A DNA stretch of 64,000 nt from Desulfovibrionaceae bacterium (GTDB lineage: Bacteria > Desulfobacterota > Desulfovibrionia > Desulfovibrionales > Desulfovibrionaceae): NCBI GenBank assembly GCA_910575755.1, contig CAJTFO010000002.1:310001-374000 (forward strand), read 5' to 3'. Positions 9,359-17,899 of the stretch are shown here, in pieces. Numbering within the stretch: the stretch's first letter is position 1; every line of letters starts with the position of its first letter. The notes under the pieces were generated by a model that saw only the letters and a program-made list of their open reading frames with translations, had not been told where the DNA came from and did not search any database. The position numbers were made by a program, and so were the translations under genes.

Positions 9359-9405
9359 AGCGCGCAGATTCCTGGTTTGTAACATGGCTATACTGGAGTG
9401 TGTCT

Positions 9406-9930
9406 GTGAACTCTCGCTTTTACCGCTTTTCATGGGATTTTATCGGCGATATTGAGGACGGCAGGCCCAATCTCGGCAACAGCACGAGCATTGTCGTCTA
9501 CCGCCTGTTTCAATATACCTTGCGCGATGTCCTGGAAGCGCGCTACGGCACGGAGGAAGCGGATCGTATTTTCTATGAGGCGGGCTTTCTGGCCGGGAAA
9601 AATTTTTGTGAAAGGTTTGTGGGCCGGCGCGAATCGTTCAACGACTTCGTGGACGGCGTGCAGCGCGCCCTGCTGGATCTCAAGATCGGGCTTTTGCGCA
9701 TGGAAAGCGAGGACCGCGAAAATGCCCGGTTTACCCTGACCATGGCGGAGGATCTTGACTGCTCGGGCCTGCCCGACATGGGGCATGCGGTCTGCACCTA
9801 TGACGAGGGCTTTATCGCCGGCATGTTCAAGGTATTCGCCGGCCGTGATTTTGACGTGAAGGAAATAGACTGCTGGAGCACGGGAGACCGAACCTGCCGC
9901 TTTGAGGTCAAACCCAAAAGCGCCTCCTGA
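9406..9930 (+). CDS. V4R (4-vinyl-reductase-like) domain sensor protein
   Basis: About 174 residues with a V4R small-molecule-binding fold of the kind found in bacteriochlorophyll enzymes and in sensors. Its C-terminal part reads YDEGFIAGMFKVFAGRDFDVKEIDCWSTGDRTCRFEV, the typical V4R ending with the conserved Gly, Cys and Cys-Arg-Phe. No DNA-binding or enzymatic domain is attached. The GTG at 9406 has CTGGAG seven bases upstream and is preferred over GTG 9400. It lies 24 bases before a diguanylate cyclase on the same strand, so it probably senses a ligand for that cyclase; the ligand is unknown. Confidence 0.75.
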   Translation: MNSRFYRFSWDFIGDIEDGRPNLGNSTSIVVYRLFQYTLRDVLEARYGTEEADRIFYEAGFLAGKNFCERFVGRRESFNDFVDGVQRALLDLKIGLLRMESEDRENARFTLTMAEDLDCSGLPDMGHAVCTYDEGFIAGMFKVFAGRDFDVKEIDCWSTGDRTCRFEVKPKSAS

Positions 9931-9954
9931 CGGATGCGCGCATAAACTATAAGT

Positions 9955-10923
9955 GTGCCGCATATGTGCAATCCCTCCGCCCAGCTCAGCAGCGCCGCCG
10001 ACCTCCCGCAAGAGCTTCTTGGCTTCGTCATGAATGTGCTTGTGCAGAATTCAGCCCGTGAAGGGGATATGCCCGAAAGTCTGCGCGGCCTCAAGGGCAT
10101 TGAAGAGCTGCACGCGCTGCTCTGGGATATCCGCCATCTGACATACGCGCTGGGCAAGGGAGATCTCAAATATGTCTGCAAGGGCAAAGGCTACGTTATC
10201 GGCGCGCTCAAGACCCTCCAGTCCAACCTGTGTCATCTGACCTGGCAGGCGCAGTGCATCGCCAAGGGCGAATATCAGCACAGGGTAAGCTTCATGGGCG
10301 ATTTTTCCACGGCCTTCAATCAAATGGTTGCGGAACTGGATAAAAATGTCGCCGAATTGATGCGCCTGTCCCAGAAGTACAAGCGCCTGTCCTCCAGGGA
10401 TTCGCTGACTGGCATGTACAACCGCCGCGCTTTCCAGAATCTGGTGGTGGATGCCTTGGGAGGGGGCGGGCAGAGTGAACTGCCGTCAACTATCATCATG
10501 GCGGACATCGACCATTTTAAAAAAGTCAACGACACCTATGGCCATGCCTGCGGCGATGTGGTGTTGCGCGCTTTTGCCCAAAAAATGTCCTCGTTGTTGC
10601 GCTCCCATGACCTGCTCTGTCGTTACGGCGGTGAGGAATTTGTCATTCTGTTGCCGGGCGCGGCGCTTGAGGTGGGCGCGGTGGTGGCGCAAAGGCTCTG
10701 CCGGGGCGCGCAGGGCATGACGCTGCACTGCGAGGGGCTGGACCTTCGCATTACCGCCAGTTTCGGCGTGAGCAGTCTTGCCGTGCCGCAGCCTCAGAGC
10801 AGAAAGGAAGTCATGGAGGCGCTTGATTCGGCCGTGAAGCGTGCGGACGATTGCCTCTACCAGGCCAAAAACGCGGGGCGGAACACCGTTGTCTGCGAAG
10901 ACGTCAACGCGCCCGCGGCATAG
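9955..10923 (+). CDS. Cytoplasmic GGDEF-family diguanylate cyclase with HAMP-like region
   Basis: 322 residues. The C-terminal half is a GGDEF domain with active-site GGEEF at 225-229, DIDHFKKVND upstream, and an inhibitory-site RSHD at 216-219 placed five residues before GGEEF, so it should make c-di-GMP and be product-inhibited. Residues 50-145 contain a HAMP-like helical segment (CIAKGEYQHRVSFMGDF) leading into a coiled linker, but no transmembrane helix is seen. Neither the GTG at 9955 nor the ATG at 9964 has a clear ribosome binding site. It pairs with the upstream V4R gene. Confidence 0.9.
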   Translation: MPHMCNPSAQLSSAADLPQELLGFVMNVLVQNSAREGDMPESLRGLKGIEELHALLWDIRHLTYALGKGDLKYVCKGKGYVIGALKTLQSNLCHLTWQAQCIAKGEYQHRVSFMGDFSTAFNQMVAELDKNVAELMRLSQKYKRLSSRDSLTGMYNRRAFQNLVVDALGGGGQSELPSTIIMADIDHFKKVNDTYGHACGDVVLRAFAQKMSSLLRSHDLLCRYGGEEFVILLPGAALEVGAVVAQRLCRGAQGMTLHCEGLDLRITASFGVSSLAVPQPQSRKEVMEALDSAVKRADDCLYQAKNAGRNTVVCEDVNAPAA

Positions 10924-11058
10924 GCGTTGCGAAACATTGCCGGTATGAAAATGTTCTGGGCTGGAGCATGCTCATATGAGAGCAAATGAGCTTTGACTTT
11001 TTACAGCGTTGTGGAATGACAGGATAACAGGTGTTTATACTGCCAGGCTGGCAGCGCG

Positions 11059-11096
11059 CGGGCCGCTCCGGAGCATAAGCGTTCCGGGGCGGCCCG
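11059..11096. terminator. Strong 16-bp hairpin between convergent genes
   Basis: A 16-bp stem (CGGGCCGCTCCGGAGC pairing with GTTCCGGGGCGGCCCG, two G-T pairs) closes a six-base loop. It lies between the plus-strand diguanylate cyclase and the minus-strand GT-C gene. There is no good T-run on either side, so a shared terminator is likely but not certain. Confidence 0.55.
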
Positions 11097-11115
11097 TTGC
11101 TGTCAGGGATGGCAT

Positions 11116-13098
11116 TTACTGGCCGGCGGGAACGGGCAGCGCGGCGGGCGCATCCTCCGTCTCTGTCGGGGGCGCGGTGGGGGCCTCATCTACCGCTTCG
11201 CCCGTTTCCGGCTGAGGCTGTGGCGGCGTGTCGCCTTCCGGCGGCACAGCGGGCGCGGCTTCCTGTGACGGCAGGGGGGCATTCTCGGCCCCGGCGGGGT
11301 CTTGCGCGGGCGTCTGATCCGGACGCGCGGCGGGAGCAGCTTGCGGCGCGGCCGGAATTTCCGGCATTGCTTCCGTGGGCGGAACGGCGGGCGTCACGTC
11401 ATGCTCAGGCGCGGCCTGTATATCCTGAAGGCGGCTCAGACCCGCCTGCGGCAGGGCGGCCAGCTCCGGCGCGAGCATCAGGGACGCCGGCTGGGCAAGA
11501 ATCACGGCCGCCAGGGTGCAGAACAGCAGCGCGCCGCCCGGATGATCCCGCCGGATAAAGCGGGTCATGGCCACGGCGGCCAGCAGGCACAACGCGCCGA
11601 GTACGGGCAGTGCCGTGAGGCCCAGAATCATGTCACGCTGTTCCGGGCTGAGCGGATACGAGAAAAAGCGCGCCATCCACTCCAGGGAAAAGCCGAAACC
11701 CGCCGCCGTCAGAGCCAGACCGGCATGCAGCAGGCAAAGCGCCGTAATGAGGTAGAACAGACGGCTGCCCAGAGGCGACAGGCGCAGCAGGGCCTTGCCC
11801 AGCAGCGGGGCCGCCAGACAGGCCAGGGCCACGGCCACGCCCGGCATCCGCACAAGGGGCGTCAGCGGGCTGAGCAGGCAGCCCAGGGCCAGGCTGATCC
11901 ACACAAAGGCCGAACCGGCGCGCTCCGCGCGGGAGGCTTTGAGATCGCCCCAGGCCGATCGCAGCACCCGCCCCCAGGACACGCAGAGCACCAGGGCAAG
12001 CCAGGGCGCGAGGCCCAGAGCGGCCCCGGCCAGGGGCCGCCACCAGCAATCCGGCAGGGGCCAGGGGCGCTGCGCCAGTGTGCTGTAAAGGTTCTGCATG
12101 TCGCCTTCGGCGTGGGTCCAGAGAATGACGCCGCCCAGCCAGCCGGCCAGAAGCAGCAGCAGAAGAACAAAACCGCTCAGGGCGTCCGGGGCCTGAGCCC
12201 GACGAAAAGCGCCGCGCCAGAGCAGAAAGACGGCGCTGGTCAGCAGGGGCAGCAGCAGGTGAAAAAGCCCGCCGCTCAAACCGGCCAGACCCGCCAGCAC
12301 AAAGCCCGCCGGCAGGCAGAACCAGGCGCGCCGGGCCTGCCAGCCGCGGCAGAAACAGAGCAGGGAGAAAAGCAGCAGCGCGGCGGATAAAGCCGGCGAG
12401 CCGGTGAAGTGGATCAGGGGCGCGAAAAGAGGCGCGCAGAGCAGAATCAGCCCGGAGGCCAGAGCGGCCCCGGGGCCGAAGCCCGCCGCGCGGCTCAGGC
12501 CCCAGACGCCCAGCAGGGCCAGCGCGGCCGCCAGGGCCCCGGCCAGGGGAAAGAGCAGGGCGGAGGCGGCCTGCGGCAGCAGGGGCCAGAGGAGCGCCAT
12601 GAACCAGGTGAAGCCCGGCCACTGCGCGCTCAGGCTGGTCATCCCGCCCGCCGTCTCGCTCGGCATCGGGGCCGCCGGTTCGGGCGCGGAACCCGCCGTG
12701 GGGGCGAGCCACGGCCCGTTCTGCGACGTGTGCAGGAAAATGCGGATATTCTGACTTTCAGCCGGGCAATACAGGGCGTCGCCGCGCCATGCCTGCCAGA
12801 AGTCCGGCCAGGCCTGAGCCGCCAGCGCCAGCAGCAGAACCAGGGGGCCCAGGCGGCAGAGCGCCTGAAAGAACTTGTCCGCCTGGCCCGGCAGCGGCGC
12901 GGGTTCGGGCGCAGGCGCGCCCATGTCGTCCTCCTGACGCGCCTGCATGGGCTGTCCGTGGCCGGCATCCCGTTCGTCGGGCGCGGTCATGCTCTGCTCC
13001 AGAGTGGAAGTCGCGTTGGCCGGAGATTCCGGAGCGGCATCAGGCCCGCTTTCCGGCGTGGCGTCCTGGGAAGGATGGGGGGCTTTGTCTGAGGTCAT
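11116..13098 (-). CDS. GT-C / GT39-like integral membrane protein with Pro/Ala-rich tails
   Basis: 660 residues. Residues 1-75 are an acidic Pro/Ala/Asp-rich tail. From about 80 to 545 there are 11 or more hydrophobic segments, and the last 115 residues are again Pro/Ala/Glu-rich low complexity. An early periplasmic loop with aromatic residues (WRGDALYCPAE) and a later WFMALLWPLLP pattern recall dolichyl-phosphate-mannose-type (GT39/ArnT-like) glycosyltransferases. The usual acidic loop motif is not clear, so the assignment is tentative. AGGAGCGACGCC precedes the ATG. The start overlaps the stop of the upstream lipoprotein gene by ATGA, so the two are translationally coupled. Confidence 0.65.
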   Translation of the reverse strand: MTSDKAPHPSQDATPESGPDAAPESPANATSTLEQSMTAPDERDAGHGQPMQARQEDDMGAPAPEPAPLPGQADKFFQALCRLGPLVLLLALAAQAWPDFWQAWRGDALYCPAESQNIRIFLHTSQNGPWLAPTAGSAPEPAAPMPSETAGGMTSLSAQWPGFTWFMALLWPLLPQAASALLFPLAGALAAALALLGVWGLSRAAGFGPGAALASGLILLCAPLFAPLIHFTGSPALSAALLLFSLLCFCRGWQARRAWFCLPAGFVLAGLAGLSGGLFHLLLPLLTSAVFLLWRGAFRRAQAPDALSGFVLLLLLLAGWLGGVILWTHAEGDMQNLYSTLAQRPWPLPDCWWRPLAGAALGLAPWLALVLCVSWGRVLRSAWGDLKASRAERAGSAFVWISLALGCLLSPLTPLVRMPGVAVALACLAAPLLGKALLRLSPLGSRLFYLITALCLLHAGLALTAAGFGFSLEWMARFFSYPLSPEQRDMILGLTALPVLGALCLLAAVAMTRFIRRDHPGGALLFCTLAAVILAQPASLMLAPELAALPQAGLSRLQDIQAAPEHDVTPAVPPTEAMPEIPAAPQAAPAARPDQTPAQDPAGAENAPLPSQEAAPAVPPEGDTPPQPQPETGEAVDEAPTAPPTETEDAPAALPVPAGQ

Positions 13099-15245
13099 GG
13101 CGTCGCTCCTGGTTGGCGTGAAGGGAACACATTCGCCGCCGGGTCGCCAAGCAGCAGATGGCGGGCCTGGCGGGCGTCAAGATCAAGTTTGAGACTGCGT
13201 CCGTTTTGCGTCAGCGCCGGGGCTTGCGGGTTGAGAATGTCGCGAAGCGCGCCCGCTGTAACGCCGTCGGGCAGGGTCAGGGAAAAGGTTCGCTTTTCCG
13301 CGGAAAAATTGGTCGCCAGCAGCCAGTGCCCGCCGTCTGGCAGAGCGCTGAGCGCGGCCACGCAGCCGGGCGGGCCGCTGAACACAGCCAGCAGTCTGCC
13401 CCGGGCCAGTCCCGTCTCCTTGCGGGCACGCAACAGGCGGCTGACTGTATGTAAAAAGCTTTGCTTGTCCGCCCATTGCCGGTTCAGGGGGCCGAAGGCC
13501 AGCGGCGCGGGCGGCGTGGGGCCTGCGGCGTTTTCCTGCCAGAGAGGCGTCAGTCCCAGACTGGCGGGCAGATCAGGCGTGGTCTGCGTCAGATCCAGCG
13601 TCCCGGTCAGATCCTGCGGGCTTACAAAGCTCAGGCCCGGCAGTCCGACGCGCCAGCTCAGCAGCAGAAGACAGGCCTGGCGCAGGGTCGCATTCTTGTC
13701 CGCAATGGCGGCGGCGCTGGAGAGGGCCGCGTCAGAGGGCTTCAGACCCAGGGCGCGCGCGGCCAGAGAGGCGGGGGTGGTCCAGAGCCGCAGGGCTGTG
13801 GGCGGGCCGCCGGCCTTGTGCTGCGCCATGCGGATCAGTTCCCGCCCTTGCGGCAGGTCCAGCAGGGGCCGCCAGTCCACAGCCTGCCAGTCATGCAGCC
13901 CGCGCGCCAGACGGCTCTGGTCCACGCCGGCGGCCTGCGCGGCGCGCAGCAGGGCGGCCAGCGGGGCCGCGTCGCCGCTGAGCAGGGCATAGGCTGCCGC
14001 CGCCGGGGTGACGGCGTCACGGGTGAAATCCACGGCTCCGTCCAGCACCGTGGCTGTGAGCGAAGGGGGCAGCACGTCATCCTGCATGGCCCAGCCGCCG
14101 TAGCGGCGCACTTCCTGCGCGGTCTCGTTCAGGGCTTCCAGACCGGGCGTCAGCAGAGGGCTGGCCGCGTCTTCCGCAGCGCCCGCCGGCGCGCTGGAGA
14201 ACGCGTCCAGGCCCATGAGCGCTTCCAGGCGCAGACCGGCGAGGGTCTGCCGCTGAAGGCCGGTATGCCGGATGATGGCGGCGGAAAAAATGCGCCGGGC
14301 CCGGCCAGAGGGGTCCTGCCAGAGCAGGGTGGGGCGCAGCGGGTCGCCGCTGTAGCGATAGACCCAGCGCCGTATCTGGCCGTCAGCGCCGCGCACTTCG
14401 CCGGTGGCGGCCCAGCCGCCGGGCGTGGCCCAGGGCAGGCTGTCGCGCGCCAGCGCTTCGGGCAAAAGCCCGCGCCCGGCCAGTTGCGCCACGGCTTCCG
14501 GCCGCAGGGGCAGGCACTCCCATTCGTCCGGCAGGCGGGGCAGCAGCTCCCAATCCTTTTGCGGCACGGCGATCATGGCGTACAGGCCGTTGAAACGCGC
14601 GGCCCGCCGGGCCTGAAGCATGAAATCCGGCCCCAGGCCCGTGTTGGCCGGGGGGAGCTCGCCGCCCGTCTGGATCTGAAGCTGCTCCAGAGCTTGGGCC
14701 AGTTTTTCAAAATCCGCATCCGTGCCCAGAGCCGGATCAAAATGCAGGGACGCCGCATTTTCTCCGCCGGGCGAGGACTGATTGCGCTTGTTCCAGATGT
14801 CGGCGCGTTCGCCGGTGGGGGCAATGAACAGGCCGTTGAGGCCGGCCTGAGGCAGAATATCCGGCAAGCCGCCCCCGCCGGACAGCGCCCGGAAGAGGGG
14901 CTGACCGGCGCTGACGGTATACGGATTGAGAGACAGCCAGTTGGGCGCGGCCTCCAGCAGGACGCGCAGCCGCCGGGCCGTGCTGCTGTTGCGCCAGATG
15001 AGCTCCGTGCCTGAAACCCGAGCCGTAAGCTCCGGCGCGGCCCCCAGCATGGATTGCTTTTCAAGCCATTGCAAATAGCCGGGGTCGGCTCTGGGCAGGG
15101 CGTTATGTGGAGCAGAGGCCGCCGGGGGGCCGCCTGCGGGACGCGCCACGCGTTTTTTGGGAGTACAGGCCGTCGCCAGGCAGCAGACCAGCAGAGCGGC
15201 CAGCAGAACAATCGGAAAGCGGGACGTGCCGCGCGGCAGGGACAT
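13095..15245 (-). CDS. Trehalose-synthase-like (GH13) lipoprotein lacking catalytic residues
   Basis: 716 residues. The N-terminus is a lipoprotein signal (hydrophobic 11-26, lipobox LATAC with Cys27). The body follows the trehalose synthase / GH13 layout: PTLLWQDPSGRARRIF at 305-320 matches the pre-barrel segment before the nucleophile, and GLRLEA at 337-342 stands where GFRLDA is expected, with Glu341 for the nucleophile Asp. GWAMQ at 384-388 stands where the acid/base segment AEANQ is expected, with Trp385 for Glu. The last 90 residues resemble the GH13 C-terminal beta domain. It is therefore predicted to be a non-catalytic, perhaps glycan-binding, envelope protein. The start at 15245 has GGAG five bases upstream. 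It is coupled to the downstream GT-C gene. Confidence 0.7.
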   Translation of the reverse strand: MSLPRGTSRFPIVLLAALLVCCLATACTPKKRVARPAGGPPAASAPHNALPRADPGYLQWLEKQSMLGAAPELTARVSGTELIWRNSSTARRLRVLLEAAPNWLSLNPYTVSAGQPLFRALSGGGGLPDILPQAGLNGLFIAPTGERADIWNKRNQSSPGGENAASLHFDPALGTDADFEKLAQALEQLQIQTGGELPPANTGLGPDFMLQARRAARFNGLYAMIAVPQKDWELLPRLPDEWECLPLRPEAVAQLAGRGLLPEALARDSLPWATPGGWAATGEVRGADGQIRRWVYRYSGDPLRPTLLWQDPSGRARRIFSAAIIRHTGLQRQTLAGLRLEALMGLDAFSSAPAGAAEDAASPLLTPGLEALNETAQEVRRYGGWAMQDDVLPPSLTATVLDGAVDFTRDAVTPAAAAYALLSGDAAPLAALLRAAQAAGVDQSRLARGLHDWQAVDWRPLLDLPQGRELIRMAQHKAGGPPTALRLWTTPASLAARALGLKPSDAALSSAAAIADKNATLRQACLLLLSWRVGLPGLSFVSPQDLTGTLDLTQTTPDLPASLGLTPLWQENAAGPTPPAPLAFGPLNRQWADKQSFLHTVSRLLRARKETGLARGRLLAVFSGPPGCVAALSALPDGGHWLLATNFSAEKRTFSLTLPDGVTAGALRDILNPQAPALTQNGRSLKLDLDARQARHLLLGDPAANVFPSRQPGATP

Positions 15246-15255
15246 GGGGGCTCCG

Positions 15256-16065
15256 TCAGGCTTTTCCGGCGGATGCGGCTGCCTCCTCCGCCTTGGCCGC
15301 GTTCCAGAGTTCGTCCTTGTCATCCAGGGAAAGCTGTGTGAAATCGCCTCCCTGTTCCCGCGCCAGTTCCTCCATGCGGGCAAAGCGGCGCAGAAAGCGC
15401 AGGGTGGCCAGATCCAGGGCCTCGCTGGCCTTGATGCCCTTGCGGCGGCCCAGCTCCGTGATGCTGAAGAGCAGGTCGCCCAGCTCATGTTTCTGGGCTT
15501 CCGCGTCGCCGCTGGCCGAGGCGTCGAGCCACTCCAGCCATTCGGCCTCCACCTGCTGTTCCACCTCTTCGTCATCGGGCCAGGTGAAACCCGCGCGCGC
15601 GGCCTTGGAGTGGATGCGGTAGGCCTTGACCAGGGGCGGCAGGCTGGCGGGCAGACTGGCGAAAATTCCCTGGGGCTTGCCGTCTGCATCGGCGTGTTCG
15701 GCGCGCTTGATTGCCTCCCAGGTTTTGAGCTGTTCGTCCGGATTTTCAAAAACCGTGTCGCCGAAAACGTGCGGATGCCGGCGGATCATCTTGGCCCGGC
15801 TGGCGTTCAGGGCGTCGTCGAAGTTGAACTGGCCCCGCTTCTCGTACAGACGGGCCACGAAAAGCAGCAAAAAGGCCACATCGCCCAGCTCTTCGCGAAC
15901 ATCGCCCACATTGCCCGAGCGGATGGCGCTGACAAGCTCGTGGCTTTCCTCAATGACGTAATCAGCCAGACTTTCCGGGGTCTGCTCCTTGTCCCAGGGG
16001 CAGCCGTCCGGGCCGATCAGGCGTTCGATGGTGTTTTGCAATTCTTTCAGGGCGTTTTTTTCCAT
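15256..16065 (-). CDS. mazG: Nucleoside triphosphate pyrophosphohydrolase MazG
   Basis: About 269 residues. Two tandem MazG helical domains are visible. The first has GCPWDKEQTPESLADYVIEESHELVSA and REELGDVAFLLLFVARL (EExxE...ExxD metal sites), then RRHPHVFGD. The second has EEVEQQVEAEWLEWLD and KHELGDLLFSITELGRR. It hydrolyses NTPs and dNTPs to monophosphates, limiting mutagenic nucleotides or (p)ppGpp signalling. An ATG at 16077 would add four residues but touches the AAAGG directly; the ATG at 16065 is preferred. It ends 10 bases before the lipoprotein gene. Confidence 0.93.
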   Translation of the reverse strand: MEKNALKELQNTIERLIGPDGCPWDKEQTPESLADYVIEESHELVSAIRSGNVGDVREELGDVAFLLLFVARLYEKRGQFNFDDALNASRAKMIRRHPHVFGDTVFENPDEQLKTWEAIKRAEHADADGKPQGIFASLPASLPPLVKAYRIHSKAARAGFTWPDDEEVEQQVEAEWLEWLDASASGDAEAQKHELGDLLFSITELGRRKGIKASEALDLATLRFLRRFARMEELAREQGGDFTQLSLDDKDELWNAAKAEEAAASAGKA

Positions 16066-16093
16066 GACGCGGCGCATCCTTTATGCTAAGGGT

Positions 16094-16582
16094 TCAGATT
16101 CCCAGCCGGGAAAGAAGATCGGGCGGCAACCATGCGCGCATCTGCTCCATGAGGGCGTTGAAATAGGGCAGAACGCGCGAATTCCGCATGAAGGGCGCAT
16201 CATGAAAGAATTTTTGCAGCACCAGCAGAAACAGCGCGCAGAGCAGCACGCCCTTGGCCAGTCCCAGCAGCAGACCGGCCAGCCTGTCCGCCCAGGAAAC
16301 AAAGGCGAAGGAAAGAATCTTTTGCAGAATGCGGGCCAGCACGGCCACGCCCAGAATCACGGCCAGAAAAATCAGCACATAGGCGGCGATGGTCCGCCAG
16401 GCCGGATCAGCGATAAACGTGAGGCGCGGGGCCAGCAGGGGGTGATAGGCATGCGCGGCCCAGAAGCCGCCCACCAGCGAGACCACGCCGGCCACTTCGC
16501 CCACAAAGCCGTGCACAAAACCCCGCCCGGCGAAAAAAACCAGAGCCAGGACAATAATCAGATCAAAAATATCTTGCTCCAT
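16094..16582 (-). CDS. cvpA: CvpA-family membrane protein
   Basis: 162 residues with four hydrophobic helices and the CvpA pattern: N-terminal DLIIVLALVFFAGRGFVHGFVGE, a central AAYVLIFLAVILGVAVLARIL, then WADRLAGLLLGLAKGVLLCALF. CvpA proteins are inner-membrane proteins linked to envelope stress tolerance and, in E. coli, colicin V production. The ATG at 16582 follows GGGAAAGC. It begins the minus-strand run cvpA-mazG-lipoprotein-GT-C. Confidence 0.85.
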   Translation of the reverse strand: MEQDIFDLIIVLALVFFAGRGFVHGFVGEVAGVVSLVGGFWAAHAYHPLLAPRLTFIADPAWRTIAAYVLIFLAVILGVAVLARILQKILSFAFVSWADRLAGLLLGLAKGVLLCALFLLVLQKFFHDAPFMRNSRVLPYFNALMEQMRAWLPPDLLSRLGI

Positions 16583-16693
16583 ATGCTTTCCCGTCAGCCT
16601 CCGTGGCGCACCATAGCAGAAGCGCCGGCGCGAGACAATGCGGCCCGCTGTACAGGCCCCGGCCATTGAGCTATAGTGCCGGACGTGAAAAGC

Positions 16694-17422
16694 ATGTCCG
16701 CCATGTCATCAGCTGCGGCCGAACCAAAACCCGCGAAGCAGACGCCCCTGGAGGCCTACGCGCCGGAAATCGCCGTCAACGCGGCCGGGCGGCTGTGGCG
16801 TCTGACGCGCGCCGCCGATCTGGAGCAGCTCTGGCAGGCCATGACCGATGATCCCCGCAATTTCGAGGATGAGCGTCTGCCTTACTGGACCGAGCTCTGG
16901 CCGTCCAGCGTGGCCCTGGCCGGCTGGCTGGCGCAGCGGCGGGAGGAAATCGCTGGCCGCGCCTGTCTGGATCTGGGCTGCGGCCTGGGCCTTGCCGCCC
17001 TGGTGGGCCAGTGGCTGGGCGCGCGGGTCATGGGCGTGGATTATGAGGAGGAGGCCCTGCGCTTCGCGCGTCTGAACGCGGATCGCAACGCGGTGGCGCA
17101 GCCCTGCTGGACGGTCATGGACTGGCGGCGTCCGGCGGTGCGCGCCCGGAGCATGGCGCGCATCTGGGGCGGGGACATCATGTATGAAAAGCGCTTTGTG
17201 GCGCCGGTGCTGCGCTTTCTGGAACATGCCCTGACGCCGGACGGCGCGGTCTGGATTGCCGAGCCGGGGCGTTCTGTGTATGAGGCTTTTCTGCGCGCCC
17301 TGCACAATGGCAGCTGGCAGGGGCGGCGCGTTTATTCGGCGCGGGTGGAGCCCCTGTACGCCCAGCCTGTGCCGGTGACTGTGCAGGTATGGGAAATCCG
17401 GCGCGAAACCCCTGAACCATGA
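16694..17422 (+). CDS. Class I SAM-dependent methyltransferase
   Basis: About 242 residues. The SAM-binding motif I is CLDLGCGLGLAAL, and motif II acidic residues follow in VMGVDYEEEAL. The upstream LPYWTELWPSSVALAGWL is typical of the lysine-methyltransferase-like (METTL20/ETFB, nicotinamide N-methyltransferase-like) subgroup, so a protein lysine substrate is plausible but unproven. The start is uncertain: GTG 16676, ATG 16694 and ATG 16703 are in frame and none has a strong ribosome binding site. Confidence 0.8.
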   Translation: MSAMSSAAAEPKPAKQTPLEAYAPEIAVNAAGRLWRLTRAADLEQLWQAMTDDPRNFEDERLPYWTELWPSSVALAGWLAQRREEIAGRACLDLGCGLGLAALVGQWLGARVMGVDYEEEALRFARLNADRNAVAQPCWTVMDWRRPAVRARSMARIWGGDIMYEKRFVAPVLRFLEHALTPDGAVWIAEPGRSVYEAFLRALHNGSWQGRRVYSARVEPLYAQPVPVTVQVWEIRRETPEP

Positions 17423-17479
17423 ACAGGCTCAGGCCCGGCGAAGCGCGCCGGAGCGCCATACAGACGGCAGGCGGCATAT

Positions 17480-17899
17480 ATGGGAAAGCTCGTGCGTTTC
17501 GGCGTCTCGCTGGATGAGGCTTTGCTGGGACCTTTTGACGCGCTCTGCGCGGGCAAAGGCTATTCCAATCGCTCGGAGGCCATCAGGGATCTGATCCGCA
17601 AAGCCCTGGTGGAGGATGCCTGGCGGGATGCCGGCGGCCAGGGCGCGGGCACGCTGACCCTGGTCTACGATCACCATAAAAATGATCTGGCCCGGCGGCT
17701 GATGAAGATACAGCATGACGATCACGACATTATCGTGACCACCCTGCATGTGCATCTTGATCATTACAACTGCCTGGAGGTGCTGGTGCTCAAGGGCGAG
17801 GCCGCGCGGGTGCGGACTCTGGCCAACCGGCTGATCTCCTGCCGCGGCGTCAAGCACGGCACGTTCAGCGTGACCACAACCGGACAGGATCTGGCCTGA
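17480..17899 (+). CDS. nikR: Nickel-responsive transcriptional regulator NikR
   Basis: 139 residues. An N-terminal ribbon-helix-helix ([19 protein letters not shown]) binds DNA, and a C-terminal ACT-like domain binds nickel. The four high-affinity ligands are present at H79, H90, H92 and C98, offset by three from E. coli NikR (H76, H87, H89, C95). In this organism it is likely to tune nickel uptake for the [NiFe] hydrogenase encoded near the right end of the window. Its stop overlaps the folE2 start by one base (TGATG), so the two are probably co-translated. Confidence 0.95.
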   Translation: MGKLVRFGVSLDEALLGPFDALCAGKGYSNRSEAIRDLIRKALVEDAWRDAGGQGAGTLTLVYDHHKNDLARRLMKIQHDDHDIIVTTLHVHLDHYNCLEVLVLKGEAARVRTLANRLISCRGVKHGTFSVTTTGQDLA

